Below are positions 1 through 13,150 of a stretch of 64,000 nt of DNA, piece by piece (position 1 is the stretch's first letter; every line of letters starts with the position of its first letter). Position numbers and translations under genes: made by a program. The notes beneath the pieces are model-generated. The model was not told the origin of the DNA and made no database searches. It worked only from the letters and a program-made list of their open reading frames with translations. This DNA is from Phylloscopus collybita (Eukaryota > Chordata > Aves > Passeriformes > Phylloscopidae), in assembly GCA_027886175.1 (NCBI GenBank), contig JAJNNQ010000029.1:558001-622000 (forward strand), written 5' to 3'.

Positions 1-2729
1 TGCAAGTGTTCATTTTATAGTAAATAAATTATTATATAATTCAGATTGTTAGAATGAATAAGGACATCCTAGGGTTTAACTGATGTAGCAAAATCAGACA
101 TATTTGTATATAAAATCTGAAAATGGCCTTTCATTAGAAGTTCACTTAAGTGTACAGTATTACTTTATGTTTAAAGGTTTAGAATAGAAGTTTTCGATGC
201 TTAAACATGAACAATAGTTAAGTAAAATGCAAGTTTAATTTCCATTTTCACAGTGATGCTAACTAATTTGTGTGGTCCTCTTAACAGCATTGTTTTAAAT
301 GAGACATAAGAACGTAATGGCAAAAATTAATTTCCATACCCAGAAAGCTTGTTGGATAATCCAACATAGGTATAATCCCAGATTATTGATGATTACAGAC
401 TGCAGGATTTTAAGTAAAATGAAGACAGAAACGTGCATAACATTTTTAAATTAATGTTCCTATACTGCATGCACCAATAAGTACGTTTAAAAGTTGCTAT
501 GACAAATTTTAAAGATTTTAATTTGACAATCCTTGCCTTCACATTTGAAGGCCAGATGCCTCAAGGCCAGAAAATAATTTTCTCTTACATTTGAAAAGGG
601 GGACAGTGCCTTACTTTACAGATTGCTTTTAAAAAAATACAGTAAAACCCACAGTGACAAATCACATGATAATCAGCTTAGTTTAGATTTTTCCCATATT
701 TCAGAATAATATATTTCTATATGCTTAATACAGATGATAAGGTTTCATTTTTGAAACCAAATAAATCAGCTACATCCTTAAGAAAAATCATTCTTTTAAT
801 ATTTTTCAGATTATTTTTTTCCTCTTAAATGTCTTTGAGACTAAAATATGTAAGCATATGTGACACAACAGTTTGTTCATATTGTTGACTGCCCAGGGAT
901 GACCATAAAACTATAGAAAAGTAGATAAGGATTTTGATATAGAATCTGGAAGTGTGTAATGAATATTGCTAGCAGAGTTTTAGTGTTGAATCACCACAAG
1001 GCCATAAATTTTGTGCTAGAGCTATCAACGGAAGAAAAATTTAGTCTAACAAGATCAAAAACCACCTTAGAAACATTGCACTTTTCAGACTAAAACTAAT
1101 GCTATAGCATAGTGTGTGTGCATGCATGTGCATTTTTTCCCTATCTTTCTGTTTATTTTTCACATTCCATATCATCTTATTATTTAGATGTCTAGAACAC
1201 GAGCCAGAGAATTTAGCTGTAGGGGGAAAAAAATAGGCTTTTTATCCAATTTGGAGGAAAAAAAATAAAGTCTAAGATAGCACTTGACATATTCATAAAG
1301 ACATTATTTATTAAGCCTCTATTAGCAAAAATAGGAAGTGCATATGTACCAAAGATATATACTATGCTATACCATGCTACTAGTATCTCTCTCATAGCAC
1401 TTTCTATTGACTAAAAGAAGTAGAGAAGCCCCATTACACTTCCTCACAAACAGTTATGAAGGGCCGAGGATCCACTGACATAAACAAACTGTAACAAAGA
1501 GGGGATTTTTTTTATTGACACGATGTAGCTACTGTGCTAGTGGCTTGCACATTGTACTTGATTTCATCAGGGTAAAGAAAAAAAAAACAAAAACAACAAC
1601 AAAAAAGAATTAGAGCCACATTCCAACATGGACTCAAGACCACAAACGTTTTATTTCCCAAAAAAGATGACTCCCAGAGGATGCTTTGGGCTGTGTTTCT
1701 GAGGTACATCTACAGATTTAATTAGCCTTCACCCTCAGAGCATGTTAATCCTGTACCAGCTACCTAGGTCATGTACAGCCTACTCTTTTTGTTTGTCAAC
1801 ACTTACAAAAGTGTTGACACTCAAGCAAAGGTAGAAGGTGAGAAAAAGTAGTCAAGGCTAAGAGAGAAGAGCAAATAATTGCAACTGGAATTCAAGGTAC
1901 AATTTACAGGTAAATGAAGAATTCTATTTTCAGGGCTTTTTACTTTTAAGTGTGTTAAGTTCTGTACAATATAGTTGTAAAAGTGTCTGCTCAGAAATGA
2001 GTATCCCAAGTGGAAGGATTATATGCTGGGCAGGCAATGGCTGTATTTGTGTATAGAGATTGACAAAGGATGAAATTACATAATTTATGGTCCTGTCCAT
2101 TTGTGAAAACCAGATCTTAGCTGGTAGGAACAGTTGCAATGCTGAAGTTGGTAATAGCACATAAGCTATGAAAGTCTGTGAGATGGACATGGCAGATTAG
2201 GATGGGGAAATGCCAACACTATCAAAATTTTGGTTCATCCAGACAGCCACTGGCTTTAGCACCGGGAGTGTGATTTGAGGGTGCTGCAGTGCATAATCAC
2301 AGAAGGCACCAGTTGGAAGGCACTTCCGGTGCTCACACAGCCCCATCTCCCCCTAAAAGCAAAAAAAAAAAAAAAGGTATATTGTGTTAATCAGAACTTT
2401 TTCAGTCAAATCTTCACATCTCTTAGGTTAGAAGTGCCCCAGTGGAATTTTTTTTTTTCCCTTGCTATAACTTAAGGCTGCTATGTTTCATCCTGTTGCT
2501 GCATACTTCTGCCTCCTGGCATGCCTGGCTCCCACTATACATGTTTCACAAACCCAATACACTCAGTTTCTCCTACTAAATGTGCTTCAGTTCCGCAGCT
2601 GTCTTGGTGGGCATCTTAAAATTTGTCAATATCTTCGAACTGGGAGGACAAAACTCAGAATAATAATCCATTTGAAGTTTATGATACTGAATAGAGGCAA
2701 AGAGCCACTTCTTTAAACCTGCTTCCTAC
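1..2729. other. AT-rich single-copy DNA, no gene seen
   Basis: This stretch is AT-rich, with homopolymer tracts near 1504-1516 (T), 1578-1610 (A-rich), 2360-2374 (A) and 2449-2459 (T). Open frames are at most 86 codons on either strand. They show no recognisable domain and no consistent splice-site framing, so I treat them as chance. No LTR ends or CR1 signature are visible. The segment near 2280-2350 is slightly GC-richer but was not assigned to any family. Confidence 0.6.
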
Positions 2730-3230
2730 ACTTTCCCAGTGTAACCTAGTTGGCCTTCATTACTGCAAGGACAGACTGCTGACCCATCTTCCAATTTCTT
2801 GTCTACTAGGACCCTCAAAAGTCCCTTCCCAGCTGTCACCTGGATGTATTGTATTTGTTCATCCCACAGACATGACTGCAAGCATTGTTGAATTTTGTGA
2901 TTCCTGTCTTCCCTTTAGATAACAGTCTTGAACTCCCTTTGACCTTAGTTGGTCCCTTTAAACAGCACTGCTCTCTAGTTTATCAACTGCCCCACACAGA
3001 TGGGTCTCATGCAAACTTGCCAAGGAACTCTGTCCATTGCTAAAGACATTAAACAGTGTTGGTTTCCGGAGCCTTTGTAACCGACCTGCCAGCTGTCAGC
3101 ACTAGCCATTGAGCACAATCAACCTGACACTTTTTAAACTCCCCAGTAGTCCATTCATCCAGTCTGTACCTCTCCCTGGTTATGAGGATGAGAGGGACCA
3201 TTCCAAAAAGCTACAGTGAAGGTTAAAAAT
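2730..3230 (-). mobile_element. Old CR1 LINE fragment (3' region)
   Basis: Read on the minus strand, this matches the general layout of the CR1 3' region as I recall it. The segment about unused target copies and a short list of conserved blocks is recognisable on the plus strand as GCAAACTTGCCAAGG, then GACATTAAACAGTGTTGG, then CCATTGAGCACAATCAACC, then AGTAGTCCATTCATCCAG, in the order and approximate spacing seen in bird CR1. The copy is clearly diverged, lacks the terminal octamer repeats and has no open frame. Boundaries are approximate to within about 50 bp. A diverged related retroposon is the main alternative. Confidence 0.75.
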
Positions 3231-5331
3231 CGTTTCTGCTCCCTACCTGTTAGCTAACACACCAAGTGATGGCAGTGAGGTTGGTCATACACATGATGCC
3301 CCTTATAAATTTATAATAATAAATAACAAGGCTGCCTATTCCAGCCTTGTTATTTTTGAACATGTATGCTTTATGGCTAGAGACTCTGCCATGCAGTGGA
3401 GCATGTAATTAAAATCCAGGTAGCCTGATATTTCCTTCGAACACAGCAGCTAAGCTGTGTGCTTTGAGTGTGCCCTGATAGGTTGGTGCATCAAGGAGCC
3501 AGGAAATAAAATGCTCTCAAAGATGTCTGCAGGGCAGTGAAGGGTCCCCCTCTGGGCCAAGTCAGACCACACTGCATCCAGCTATACACGGTTAATATAC
3601 CCAGCTATGTATGCCCAGTAAGTACTTTTTTCAGTTTAGGTAGAAAAAGTACTCTTCCAAATTACTTGGCTTGGCTCATGCACACTGGATTTAGGCCATA
3701 AATCATGGAAGTGCTTCTTTGGATTTTGCATTTAAAATGTCTCTTTTAAATGATGTTGTCTCACACTGCATTAAGATGTATAAATAGTTATTCTGATTCT
3801 CTGTATCTTGCAACATTTCAGTTGCCTCAAAGAGTGCATTATTTTAATATGACCATGTGGAGATTTCATAAGGAGAGTGATCTCACATCCTGTACATGTT
3901 GCATTTTTAATATACAGACTGGTGGATGGTGTATTTTCAGCATAGAATTTGAAGACATACTATGTAGATGAGAACAAAATTTACAAAGCTTATAATAATT
4001 TTTTACTTTCATGAATTGCATTTGGAGCCCAGCCCAATGAGAAAAAAAAAAAAAAAAGAGCTTAAAAACATTTCAATATTAGGTTCCATGCAGTTTTTTT
4101 TCTTTCTTTGCAAATGATGCTACTTGCTCTGAAAGGATTGCCTTGCCTGAATACTCCAAATTTTAAACCTGGACTATCACTGCCCTCAGTTAAATTGCGA
4201 AATTGTTTGCCTGCATACTTCTGCAAAATTAGTCCATGCTGCTGGCATGTACATTTCATATTTTGTTAGAATAATTGGGTTAGAATGTCTTACAGGGTCA
4301 ATATTAAACATTGTTAAAAATAATGTTATTTTTTCCTAACTGCAATTTGTAACAGCTCACTAGAAAAAAAGAAATTTATTTTCATCTAGCAGTGGGATTA
4401 CCCATCCATTAAAGTACTCTTCCAAGAGAGACTTAGATGAAATGTGGTGTTTCTAGTTTGCAAAGGATTTATTTCAGTATTTTGCAATTTTGATCCAATT
4501 TGTCAGAAGATTTTCTTTCTGTATGTGTGTTTCATAGAATCTAGTCTATAGATATATCCTAGTAAGGATAAGGAAGATCTGCCACAGGAACTTTAAGTCT
4601 TCTATTTCTTCAAGAAGGATCTACGTCACTCAGGACCTCCAGAGAATCAACTACAGACCCAGAAGCCAAAATCCTGAAAATGAAGAAGGAATTTGAGGAG
4701 ACCAGGGATTCTTAAACTACTTTTTGGAAAGGACAGTCATCATTGACTCATAAAAACTCCAACTAATAACCAAACTAAATATTATCTTCTATTAAATAAA
4801 GGAATCAAAATATTTAGACTTCATCTTAAGATCCCTGTCAATAACCGTGAAAATTATACATGAATGTTCACTTTAACCCAGAGTTTTCTACATTCACATT
4901 TTTTTTTTTTTTTACTGGAGACATGACCTCAGAAAGACAGCACTGACTTCATTGCAGCAGCAAAGTTAGGGAGAACATAGCAACTCAATGAACAACATAA
5001 TCTTTGACATATGCACCATGCATTCCACAAATGAGTTGTCCAAACCAGCCAACTCTAGAGCAGGAATGGGCTAGAGAAAGAAATGTGTTTAGCCAAATAC
5101 CATAATCAGAGATTTTTCTGCCAAATTCCCATTGAAGTCTCCTGCCAAAAAGCAAAAGCACACTAATTTTAAAGATTAAGATTTTTTAATGAAATTGTGT
5201 ACTGAAATGCAGAGAGATATTTTCATTCCATGTGGGAAGGATTTAGCACACAGAAGTATGAGAAAAGCACTGTAAATCTCCATTTAAGTAAGCCAAAGAA
5301 AAAATAGAGGTGAATATAAGGTTGAAATATC
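3231..5331. other. Single-copy DNA between two CR1 fragments
   Basis: This stretch is AT-rich with no supported gene. It contains a short perfect hairpin (3321-3355, listed separately), an A16 tract near 4041-4056 and a T15 tract near 4899-4913. The open frames at 3750-3971 and 4062-4259 (65-73 codons) have no recognisable features. Confidence 0.55.
3321..3355. repeat. Perfect 14-bp-arm inverted repeat
   Basis: The left arm (3321-3334, AAATAACAAGGCTG) is the exact reverse complement of the right arm (3342-3355), with a 7-base spacer. It lies just downstream of a CR1 fragment. A T-run follows the right arm. No function is implied; in a vertebrate genome this is not a bacterial-type terminator. 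Confidence 0.9.
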
Positions 5332-5980
5332 AGAATTATAAAAAATAATAAAGTAGTTGGAGTTAGGAGGGACCTTTAAAGATCTATTTTAAACCACCCT
5401 GCCAATAGATCAGTTTGCTCAAAGCCCCATCTGACCTGGCCTCTAACACTTCCATGGGCTTCCTTCTCTGGCTTTCTTGTAGGCCCCCCTCAGGTACCAG
5501 AAGGCTGCTATAGGGTCTTCTGAACCCTTCTTTTCTCTGGCTGAACAACCCCAGGTCTTGCAGCTTTTCTTCATAAGAGAGGTGCTCTAGCCCTCAGATC
5601 ATCTCCATGGCCCTCCTCTGGACTCACATGAATAGGGTCATGTCCTTTTCATTCTGAGGAACCCAGAATACAGTACTCAGGTACGAGGGCAGAGCAGAGG
5701 GGCAGAATCCCGCTCCCTGGCCCTGCTCCCCTGGCTTTGGATGCAGCCCAGGATACAACTGGCTTTCTGGGCTGGGAGTTCACATTGCTGGGTCATGTCC
5801 TTCTCATCAGCCTGTACTATGTTTGCAATCGTCCTGATCAGGGTGCCAGACCTTGCACATGGCTTTCTTAAGTTTCATGAGAGAAACTTCTCAGAGACCT
5901 GACTCAAAAGCCTGTCAGTGTCCCTCTGGATTGTACCCTTCCCTACTGCATGCCTATTTTCTAGTACAGTCCCCTTGCAA
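5332..5980 (-). mobile_element. CR1 LINE fragment, 3' end retained
   Basis: On the plus strand this starts with the reverse of a CR1 3' terminus: CAGAATTATAAAAAATAATA, then GTTGGAGTTAGGAGGGACCT, a degraded form of the usual AGAATCATAGAATGGTTGGGTTGGAAGGGACC. It continues with the canonical CR1 blocks (GCTGAACAACCCCAG, GCCCTCCTCTGGACTCA, GCAGCCCAGGATACA). About 650 bp of the 3' untranslated region is present and the rest of the element is absent, as is usual for 5'-truncated CR1. The far end, near CCTGTCAGTGTCCCTCTGG and the following bases, is approximate. It has no coding potential. Confidence 0.93.
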
Positions 5981-8790
5981 TGAGCAGGGACAGAATGATA
6001 TGATAGAGGAAATAATATAATTACTGAATAAAGCTCCCTTTATTATTATTTTTTTTATTAAATAGAAGCCAGATGTTTTCAAGAGCAAGAAAAAAGAAAA
6101 ATAGATAAAAGGCACAGTATTAATTCCATTGGATTTTGACCTTCTTTTTTCACAATTAACAGCCTTTCTGGAAGAAACAGGAGAATATTGTAAATTTATT
6201 ATTCATCTAATCCAGATTAGGGGGAAAATCAGGAAAGTTTATGGTCATGCCAACCAAAAAACCTGCTTTCAGGTCTGATTTCAAACCAAATACTTTTTAT
6301 TCACAAAACCCTTTAAGTTTTAAAATAATTCTGTCATTCCAAAGCAAATGAAAGGGATAATATCTCAACGAAAACCATTCATTACCTTTAAACAGGACTA
6401 TCTGTATTGTGTCATTTAATACCCTAATTTAAGATTTTAATGTGGACATCAATTTGTGGCTGAAGTGAACCGTGTTCCTCAGCAGAATATTCATGCAATA
6501 TATGAGAGAAGAAACAAAAAAAATATTCTGAATTGATTGTGAAGGTTATCCAGGTGTTCTTATGCAGGGATACTTCATGAACTCAAGTCACTTTAAGGCT
6601 TATGAACTCCAAGTTGGCGGTAGAAGAAATACACAGGACACATGGAATGTCATTATATTTTGTCTCCATACACAGCTCTTGAGCATTTCTTTCTTCTAAC
6701 GTGACTGAGACCCTGCCCTTTTCTTTTCTGTCCATTGTTGCTCACTCTCCCGTACACTTCTGAAATGCCATGGAGATATTCCTCCTGAGGCAGGGAGCAT
6801 AAAAGCTCTAATTCTGACAACAATGTGATGTAACCTGACAATGCGTCATTAAATGTCATCCACTGTAAACCTGAAAAAAGGCAAATAGCTCTGGCCAAGA
6901 TTGTGTAGTAGCACAACACAGCCCTACTTCACTATCTAGAGAAAACATCACTATCCTGATCTACGACTAAATGTCACATTTTACCCTTGCTATGCTTACT
7001 CAGTTAGGAACAATGAATGTCTTGCTGCCATAAAAACAAAAAAGTCCTGAAACTGACAAAGAATGAATAAATTACTAGTGGATAAATAAGCACCTTCTAT
7101 TAACAAAATACTTCATCTATAATTAAAACTAGCAGAAACAAATAATATTATTTTATCCCATGTGATATGCTTTACTTTCAGGTTAAAATTTTTGCTGTTG
7201 ATTCTACATCCTCTTCTAAGCTAAATATAACCATCATGTTTGATAAGAATGAGAACACTTTTTTTGAATTTATTTTTAAAATACATTAGAGATCTGTCAA
7301 TTTCATCTGGAATGAGTTAAATCCTGGTTTTATGCGCTACATTTGTCATCAAAATCCCTTCACTCCATTGTGGAAGGAGGAAAATGTCTGGTGAAACAGC
7401 ATACAATTTCCTTTTATTTTTTTAATAACTACTGCTTTGTTCTTCGCTTTTATGTGGTATTGTGAAGGTTGTGAAAAAGAGATGTTTTATGTAACAGTTT
7501 CCTTGATACACTTTAAGCAGCCCAAGTGGAGATTGTCTGGGAAATCTTGCCATAATAAAGAGTTTCTCCTTCTATGAAAGACAAAAGAACTTTTTTACTA
7601 ATTCTTAGGAAGACTAAATCATTGCCTGAAATGTGATTTTTTTTTATTTTTAATATTCTGGATTTCTAGAAAAACTGGTGCCAGCTTGAGGAGAACAGTT
7701 TCATTTTTATGGTTTTACTTCATTATTGGGTCAGAACTAGGCTGCTGTGTCCATTTGTTTAAAGAGTAATTTAGATTAAGTTTTATAAAGATATGTGTTA
7801 TAAAATGGGAACATAAGGCTAAATGTTTTGGCATCATTTTCAAAAATGCAAAATGGCATTTTTTTCTGATCTGGTCAGTTACATCACATAACTGAAGGGC
7901 TTTGAAGCTTGGCTTCTACCTAATGAAATTTTACTAAGAAGCAAGGACAACTGCATAACTCTGAAATTACTGCACACCTCTGAAATTAAAAATTTTTACA
8001 AAATGTATTCTCATCAGGACAGGGAGTGCACTGTGTCTTTTTCCAAGGAGACACCAACTCTCATTGCAAGACTGTCTCAGATCTTGGGGTAATGACCTGG
8101 CTGGTGTCAGCTAAGCTTCCCACTATACTGGAAATTGCTAGGTGGGTTCTGCTACAAGATCTCCTCCTAAACCCAGCTACTGACCTGCCTCTTCTTTTTT
8201 CTTCCCACTCCTTTCTTAATATTTCCCTTCCTTTTTTGTATATCTGGCACAACCTCATGGACCCTAAGTTTCAGAAATGTCCCTGTGCTTCCTTGCAGTA
8301 CTTAAGGCCATGGTGTTCTCTACTTCAGAAAATAAGGAAAAGATAACTCTCATTTCTGAATGCTATTTATTAATTAAATTGGAAAGAAGTATTCATCTTC
8401 TTCCTTGGCTGCAAGGAAAAAAACACAGGCAAAATGTGAAAAGAACAAAGTTGAAGAGGTAAACTAAAAATATCAATAAATAGAAAGGCATTATTATACA
8501 AATTTGGATGCAAATTTAAAAAAATCACATATAAACAAATAAAAATCATCAAAAACTTAAAAATTAATACTCTCTCCCCTTATGCTTCCCTCTGCTTTCA
8601 AATGCTGTGAAACCTTCTTTCAGAGTCAAATATCACAAGTATCTTATGAGTGAACTCACAATACGTAGGAAATCTGTACACTCTTCTATAAAAGAACTAT
8701 TAAATATTATACGTTAGAAGATAAATGCCTGAGAAAAATATTTTAAAATTAATAAAATATTTTCTGGTGAGCAGAATCAAACATTTTAGA

Positions 8791-8840
8791 GCAAAATTAT
8801 AAAAATAATCACCAAGCAAAATTGTAAAAATAATCACCAC
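8791..8840. repeat. Tandem duplication, about 25 bp x 2
   Basis: The word GCAAAATTATAAAAATAATC followed by ACCAA is immediately repeated with one A-to-G change (GCAAAATTGTAAAAATAATC). This is a typical replication-slippage or local duplication in AT-rich DNA. Confidence 0.9.
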
Positions 8841-11742
8841 CAATTAATTTCCATCGTTTGTTCTTAAGAAGTTTCACAAGCTAATGGATCATTCCAGCTG
8901 TAGCTTCTAAATATTTTTCCTTCCCTGTATTGTAAGAATAAAAGAAATTATAAATCTTAATGATTAGTTGTTTACTCTAGAAAGAACAGAGTGTAGGCAT
9001 ATGGCATCCTCACAGAAGTACTAGCTTTGAGGAACAGGACTTGAGGTTCTTTCATGCAACCATTCATTTCAATTTCAGCAGCACTCATGCTTCATGACTA
9101 TAAGAAATATACTATAAGCTTTATAATTTTCCTAAAAATTCGAATTTCTTATTTAATTATGAGATAGACATATTCACCAACTGTTAGTAGCAATATATAT
9201 TGGTATAAAACCACCTTGTGAAAGTAATAAAATACTACGATTAAAGCAATATTTGCTTATGAGATACTAGATACAGTTGATTTAGAGCTGAATGCATTTA
9301 ATTATGACATATAGAATACAGCATTGAATATTGAATTAATATTGAAATTTACATTTTACTTCGATTTCTTTATGATCTTGAGAAAATTAAAACTATTACA
9401 TCTCTTCCTGGAATACCTATTTTATTTACATTTGGAGTAGGGCTAAGTTGTGACTGTTTTGCATCAATGAGGAAAAAAGAAATAAAAAAAAAATTACCTG
9501 TAAGCATATTTTCATTTCAAGAGTGAATAATTTGATAACAAACAATTCCGAGACAATTAGTTATGAATCACCACTGCCTCATACACTTCAGTATATTTTC
9601 TTCAACTCTGTATCTATTTGTCATTGGAGAGGAAGCCTAGAAATGATTTCTGTATACACCAGAAAAATTTTATTTGTGGATTTTAGGTTATATTTTTTAA
9701 TTACAGTTCTTCAATTAATTACTGCTTTCTGAGTGTTTGTATTTAGTGACAATGTGTATACCCTTGGCACCTAATACCTCTGACAAGTAATAACTGCTGT
9801 ATTGGAGCTGACTCTGTTATTTAGGCTCTCTGAGTTAAATGATAGGCCATCCCCCTGAATAATTATGTTCCAAAAACATGATCAGAGGTAAACCAGAACA
9901 TAAAATCTGAAAAGGCCGTGTCAGAAAATATAAAGTCATATCAAGTCACATCTCAGCTACAAATTCAAGTGGGACTAATTCATTGAAATCGTGCCAGAAG
10001 TATCATGCAGCAAAGTCATTATCGGAAAACTAGTTCAGTTCTACTTAACCCTGTGCAGGTTGAATTCATGTTTTTTCCCCCGTGAATGAAACACACCTGA
10101 GGCTAAGAAAATATCTTACAGAAGTCTGATTATGAGAAGGACTTTGGGAATAAAAAAAGAATATAGTGTGAACTTTTTGCTGTGTAAAAGGAAGTGAAGA
10201 TTTATCTTTAGCACACAAAGAAAAGATCTGACTGTTCTTCCTCATACAAGTTTTAAATTGAAGCGACGTCACTGAAGTCAGCTAGAGTCATATCTATGTA
10301 ACCATAATCTATACAGTGAAATGAAAACTCTAGACTTGGTTTTTATAGCACATAAGAGACCTACAGATGATGAGCCAGTATGCTATTGGAGAATGAGAGA
10401 AAGAAAGCCAAATAACAGAATAAAAATATTAAAGATTATTGCACTGTTACAAGGTATAGCTCTATAAATCTTGGTTCATATGTATTAAAGGATAGCCAGT
10501 CTTGGGAATATCTCCCTACCCTATGACTCAGATTCAAAATTGATTATATCTAAGATCTGAAAAGATGTGGTTAACTTTTATTTCCTATTCATTTTCATTT
10601 TTTTAGCATCTCCAGTTCCAGAATTAAGCCAGTTCCAGTAGGGAAATGCCAGAGTATCTCAATAGGCTCTTCTCTAAACAGCTCCACAGTAAACAACTAG
10701 ACAGAAAAGAAACCCAAACAAACAAAAAAAACCCAATTAAAATGCTCAACAAAACCCCAATTAAAATGGCTTTGCTTTTGTCTTAGATGATATCCAGCTT
10801 TTACACATCTGTGTACCTCAGCTAACTCTGTGAGCTCTTGAGAAGATGGGAGATGTGCCCAGCTCAGCTCTGAGAGCTGCTGTTTTATGATCAGCTTAGG
10901 TAAAACTCAGTACAAACATCCTTGATTCCTCCTTTGGACCTCAAGCCAGAGATCACCTATACAGCTTGTAGTCAAAACTAATTTCAAATTAATGACTGAA
11001 GTGTCTTTTCTGCTCGTTGTTTGAAACACAGATCCCATCAATGCTTTCAAAGACCTTGGCGTATCCTGCTGGAAAGTAATAAGGACTCCTGAAATCCCAG
11101 CAAGATAGAGGTTCTGCAACATAATCTGTATTTCAATAAATACATAAATGAAGGAAATTATTAATTATTTATTAACAGTATCCTACTAATGAGAGGCTAA
11201 CAACAATGTTCAAAACAAGACAGAGTGTCTCTTAATAATCTGCGAATATATAGAAATCACATTGCTAGCTATTTCTGCTGACTGGATGTCTATTACAAGA
11301 CAGTGGTTTGACAGATTTTGTCAGTGGTGGAAGATTTTGGCATATCTTGAAAGTACAACCAGCAGCAGCTTGAACGTGGCTTATATTCAGTCAGTGGTAA
11401 TCTTTCCAAAGTCAATGAACATAGATCTGGTCTCATTGCAGAGAACAGATTTGCAGTACTCATTAGGTCGTGGCATTAGAATCTGCTACTACAAATTAAC
11501 TGTATGCAAAACTAATGCTGAGTCAGCATGTTTCTCATGCACAAAAACTCTGAAAATGGAAATTTGACAAATATTAATTTCTACTACACATTAACATGAG
11601 AGGAAAAAAAAAAGAAAGCTTGCCAAATGCCATAAAAATACCAGTGGCAATAAGGTTTTTAAACCTCTCTGAGAAAGAGGAAGTGGAGTAAGAATTTTTT
11701 TCTTCCTATAATGAACTATAATGAATACTATACAGTATTCAT

Positions 11743-11795
11743 ATACCTATATGAATACCTATATGAATACCTATATGAGTACCTATAATGAATAC
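11743..11795. repeat. 12-bp minisatellite-like repeat, about 4 copies
   Basis: The unit ATACCTATATGA occurs three times in tandem. A fourth diverged copy (GTACCTATAATGA) follows and ends in ATAC. An inverted ATGAATACT/AGTATTCAT pair sits immediately upstream (11721-11742). Confidence 0.9.
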
Positions 11796-12088
11796 TGCTA
11801 GCATTTCACTGGAGAAGAATGAATAACTAAAGTTCAGTTTACTGTTATACTCATTTATGTATACATGGTCTTTTATGCATTTTCCCCAACATTCACAAAA
11901 TGTTTAAAAAAGCCAATGATTTCTTCCAAGTATGTCTATTTTACCAATTAACAGTATTCTTAATGCCAGCAACAATGTTGCTAAGTTATCATAAATTAGA
12001 ATTAATTGATAGATTGTACCATTATCCTGTTGTATCATTCCTGTATTGTGCTGCTATGTCTAACTTACTGTTGAGCACATTTTGTAAG

Positions 12089-12655
12089 TGTATTTGGTCT
12101 GACTGAGAGAGTTTATTTCCCTGCAGCAGCCCTCACAGTGCTGTGCTTTGCAGGTAGCTGGCAGGGTGTTGATAACACACCAGTGCTTTGGCTACTGCCA
12201 AGCAGTTCTGTCCCTTTGACATTTCCCCACTTCAGAGGGCTGGGAGGGGACACAACCAGGGCAGCTGACCCAAGTTAGCCAAAGAGATATTCCACACCAT
12301 ACCATACCAGCTCAGATAGAAAAGGCAAGGGAGGGAGGAGGGATGGGTGGGCATCTGTTGTTCTACTATGTTTTCCTTCCAGAACAACTACTCTGTGTCT
12401 GAAGCCCTGCTTCCCAGGAAGTGTCTGAACATCGCTCACTAGGACGGGAAGTAGAGACTGACATTGCCTTCTGCTTATGCGAGCACAAACTTTTGCTTTT
12501 CCTGTTTTTTGCTTTTCCTGTTTTTTGCTTTAGTAAATTGCCTTATATCAACCTACTAGTTGCTTTCCCTCTAATTTTTCTCTCCCCTGTCCTACTGAGA
12601 AAGGGAGTGATAGAGCACATGGCACCTGGCACTCAACCAAGGTCAAACCACTATA
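12089..12655 (+). mobile_element. ERVL-type solo LTR
   Basis: The segment matches an avian ERVL LTR pattern that I recall. The landmarks are TTTATTTCCCTGCAGCAGC near the start, then GTGCTGTGCTTTGCAGGTAG, GTGTTGATAACACACCAGTG, CAGCTGACCCAAGTTAGCC, GCTTCCCAGGAAGTGTCTGA, AGTAAA at 12532 (variant polyadenylation signal), and a 3' end GGTCAAACCACTATA (normally ...CACCACA). With the start placed at TGTATTTGG (12089), the flanking 5-mers are GTAAG and GAAAG, which match at four of five positions. That agrees with the 5-bp duplication typical of ERVL. The start is less certain than the end; an alternative lies near 12110. No internal retroviral sequence adjoins, so it reads as a solo LTR. Confidence 0.85.
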
Positions 12656-13150
12656 GAAAGTAATGACAAAATATGTATATATATTAATATTTGCAAAAAA
12701 TACAGACTTCTTTTCATACATTAGGAAATGTCAGTAACACTTTGGGAGAAAATTATCTGACTCCTTGCAAAACTATTTTCCTATGATCTTTCTCCCCTCT
12801 GAGAGACCATCCCCATAAAATCATTTTTGCATGAGAGTAAAGAAGCAGAAATAAATTATTAATTTAATAAATTTAATTTAATACTACTGCACAGTGTGCT
12901 ATTTGCTCATTCCTATACTTAAAAACAATGAAGCTGTCTTTTTAAAAAAAAATAATGTATTGTCTTTTAAAATATGTGCCTGATTCAAACTGCTTCTCTT
13001 CATGCTCCATGGAGAAAGACATCACGTATTCTTTTGTCTTTTTTTTCTAATCATAAAGGACGCCATTATATTTCTATAAGATCAGGTAGGATTTTCCTTC
13101 CCAGTTTTTCACAAAATATTGTTCTTTAATGAGAGCCAATTTTACCATTA
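12656..13150. other. AT-rich spacer between two LTRs
   Basis: About 0.5 kb of AT-rich DNA with no supported gene or repeat, separating two oppositely oriented ERVL-type LTRs. It contains no primer-binding site, gag, pol or env similarity that I can see, so it is not the remains of a provirus interior. Confidence 0.6.

Larger units (their letters stand above)
5981..12088. other. 6.1 kb AT-rich single-copy DNA, no gene seen
   Basis: No supported gene, LTR or CR1 is visible here. The longest open frame (8026-8346, 106 codons) has no recognisable domain and overlaps an equally unremarkable frame on the other strand. Two small tandem duplications (8791-8840 and 11743-11795) are listed separately. 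A short inverted repeat lies at 11721-11742 (ATGAATACT / AGTATTCAT around ATAC). Near 10716-10770 the words CCAATTAAAATG and CAACAAAACCCC repeat in an A/C-rich tract. Confidence 0.55.

Noticed and set aside
3342..3360. Intrinsic (bacterial-type) terminator: hairpin followed by T-run
   Set aside because: The surrounding repeats are avian, and this terminator mechanism does not apply.
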